A DNA stretch of 5,338 bases from assembly GCA_027297005.1 (NCBI GenBank), contig JAPUIN010000149.1:1-5338 (forward strand), in the 5' to 3' direction. The translations under genes were made by a program, and so were the position numbers. How positions within the stretch are numbered: position 1 is the first letter of the stretch; every line of letters starts with the position of its first letter. Under the pieces are notes generated by a model. That model worked only from the letters and a program-made list of their open reading frames with translations, searched no databases and had not been told where the DNA came from. Positions 5,184-5,338 of the stretch are shown here, piece after piece. This stretch comes from Acidobacteriota bacterium. GTDB lineage: Bacteria; Acidobacteriota; Polarisedimenticolia; Gp22-AA2.

Positions 5184-5338
5184 GTGCCGGGTCGGTCCCG
5201 CAAGGCTCTCGTGGAGGGGCTCCTGTCGCACCATGGTACCGAGCGGGAGATCCGCTTCCCCGTCACGATCCGGTATCATGATGGCTCGCTCAACTCCGAG
5301 GGAGAGTTGGGCTTCAACCTCTCGGACGACAACATCCC
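5184..5338 (+). CDS. Start of a further operon gene, weakly PilZ-like (partial, runs off right edge)
   Basis: The frame from GTG 5184 stays open to the window edge and shows protein-like composition with high third-position GC, unlike the two other forward frames (one hits a stop near 5278, the other is Ser/Arg/Thr-rich). GGCGGGG at 5171-5177 lies six bases before the GTG. The 51 residues visible include an amphipathic start (KALVEGLL), then REIRFPVTIRYHDGS and GELGFNLSDDNI. A basic strand followed by an N/D-x-S element resembles the opening of PilZ domains, but the canonical RxxxR and the Gly of the (D/N)xSxxG motif are not clean, so cyclic-di-GMP binding cannot be claimed. It begins 22 bases after the methyltransferase stop and is probably co-transcribed. 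The start is uncertain because the frame is also open upstream. Confidence 0.45.
   Translation, partial: MPGRSRKALVEGLLSHHGTEREIRFPVTIRYHDGSLNSEGELGFNLSDDNI

Noticed and set aside
4415..5266. Minus-strand open frame of 283 codons opposite the flavoprotein end and the methyltransferase
   Set aside because: It is a composition-driven shadow rich in Arg, Gly, His and Asp. The + strand gene has clear membrane segments and the family signature.
5158..5338. ATG overlapping the methyltransferase stop (ATGA) as start of the next gene
   Set aside because: The overlap looks attractive after two TGATG junctions, but this frame reads as Ser/Arg/Thr-rich nonsense. The frame from GTG 5184 is protein-like.

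Overview
This is a GC-rich bacterial chromosomal window with no phage, transposon, tRNA, rRNA or CRISPR signature. Strong G/C at third codon positions, stop/start (TGATG) gene overlaps, a secreted TPR protein and a lipid or polyketide-type operon would fit a GC-rich environmental group such as Myxococcota, Acidobacteriota or Gemmatimonadota. The sequence alone does not decide the taxon.

Layout, left to right. (1) Bases 1-57 (- strand) hold the first 19 codons of a gene that leaves the window; it begins like an exported protein. (2) Bases 58-467 carry no convincing gene. They hold an AT-rich promoter island (about 183-264) with a good sigma70-type promoter firing left, repeated TGCATTACA elements upstream of it, a leader with a strong hairpin (123-142), and a G-rich tract (316-358). 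(3) Bases 468-1808 (- strand) encode a probable exported protein: a trypsin-like fold whose catalytic His and Ser appear to be replaced, followed by TPR repeats. (4) Bases 1809-2076 are a divergent intergenic region with two tandem 24-bp repeats just before the rightward operon. (5) Bases 2077-5161 (+ strand) are a tightly coupled three-gene operon: a FabF/type II PKS-like ketosynthase with all catalytic residues, an FAD-dependent oxidoreductase of the geranylgeranyl-reductase/monooxygenase type, and an integral-membrane isoprenylcysteine carboxyl methyltransferase (ICMT)-like methyltransferase. (6) From about 5184 to the right edge a further + strand reading frame begins, weakly PilZ-like, and is cut off.

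The operon is the most interesting part. A ketosynthase would extend an acyl chain, the flavoenzyme would oxidise, hydroxylate or reduce it, and the membrane methyltransferase would methylate a lipophilic product. Flavoenzyme plus ICMT-like methyltransferase resembles the tailoring genes that accompany type III polyketide synthases in phenolic-lipid and alkylpyrone clusters. Here a FabF-type ketosynthase leads the operon and no type III synthase or carrier protein is visible. The product is not known and the pathway reading is inference.
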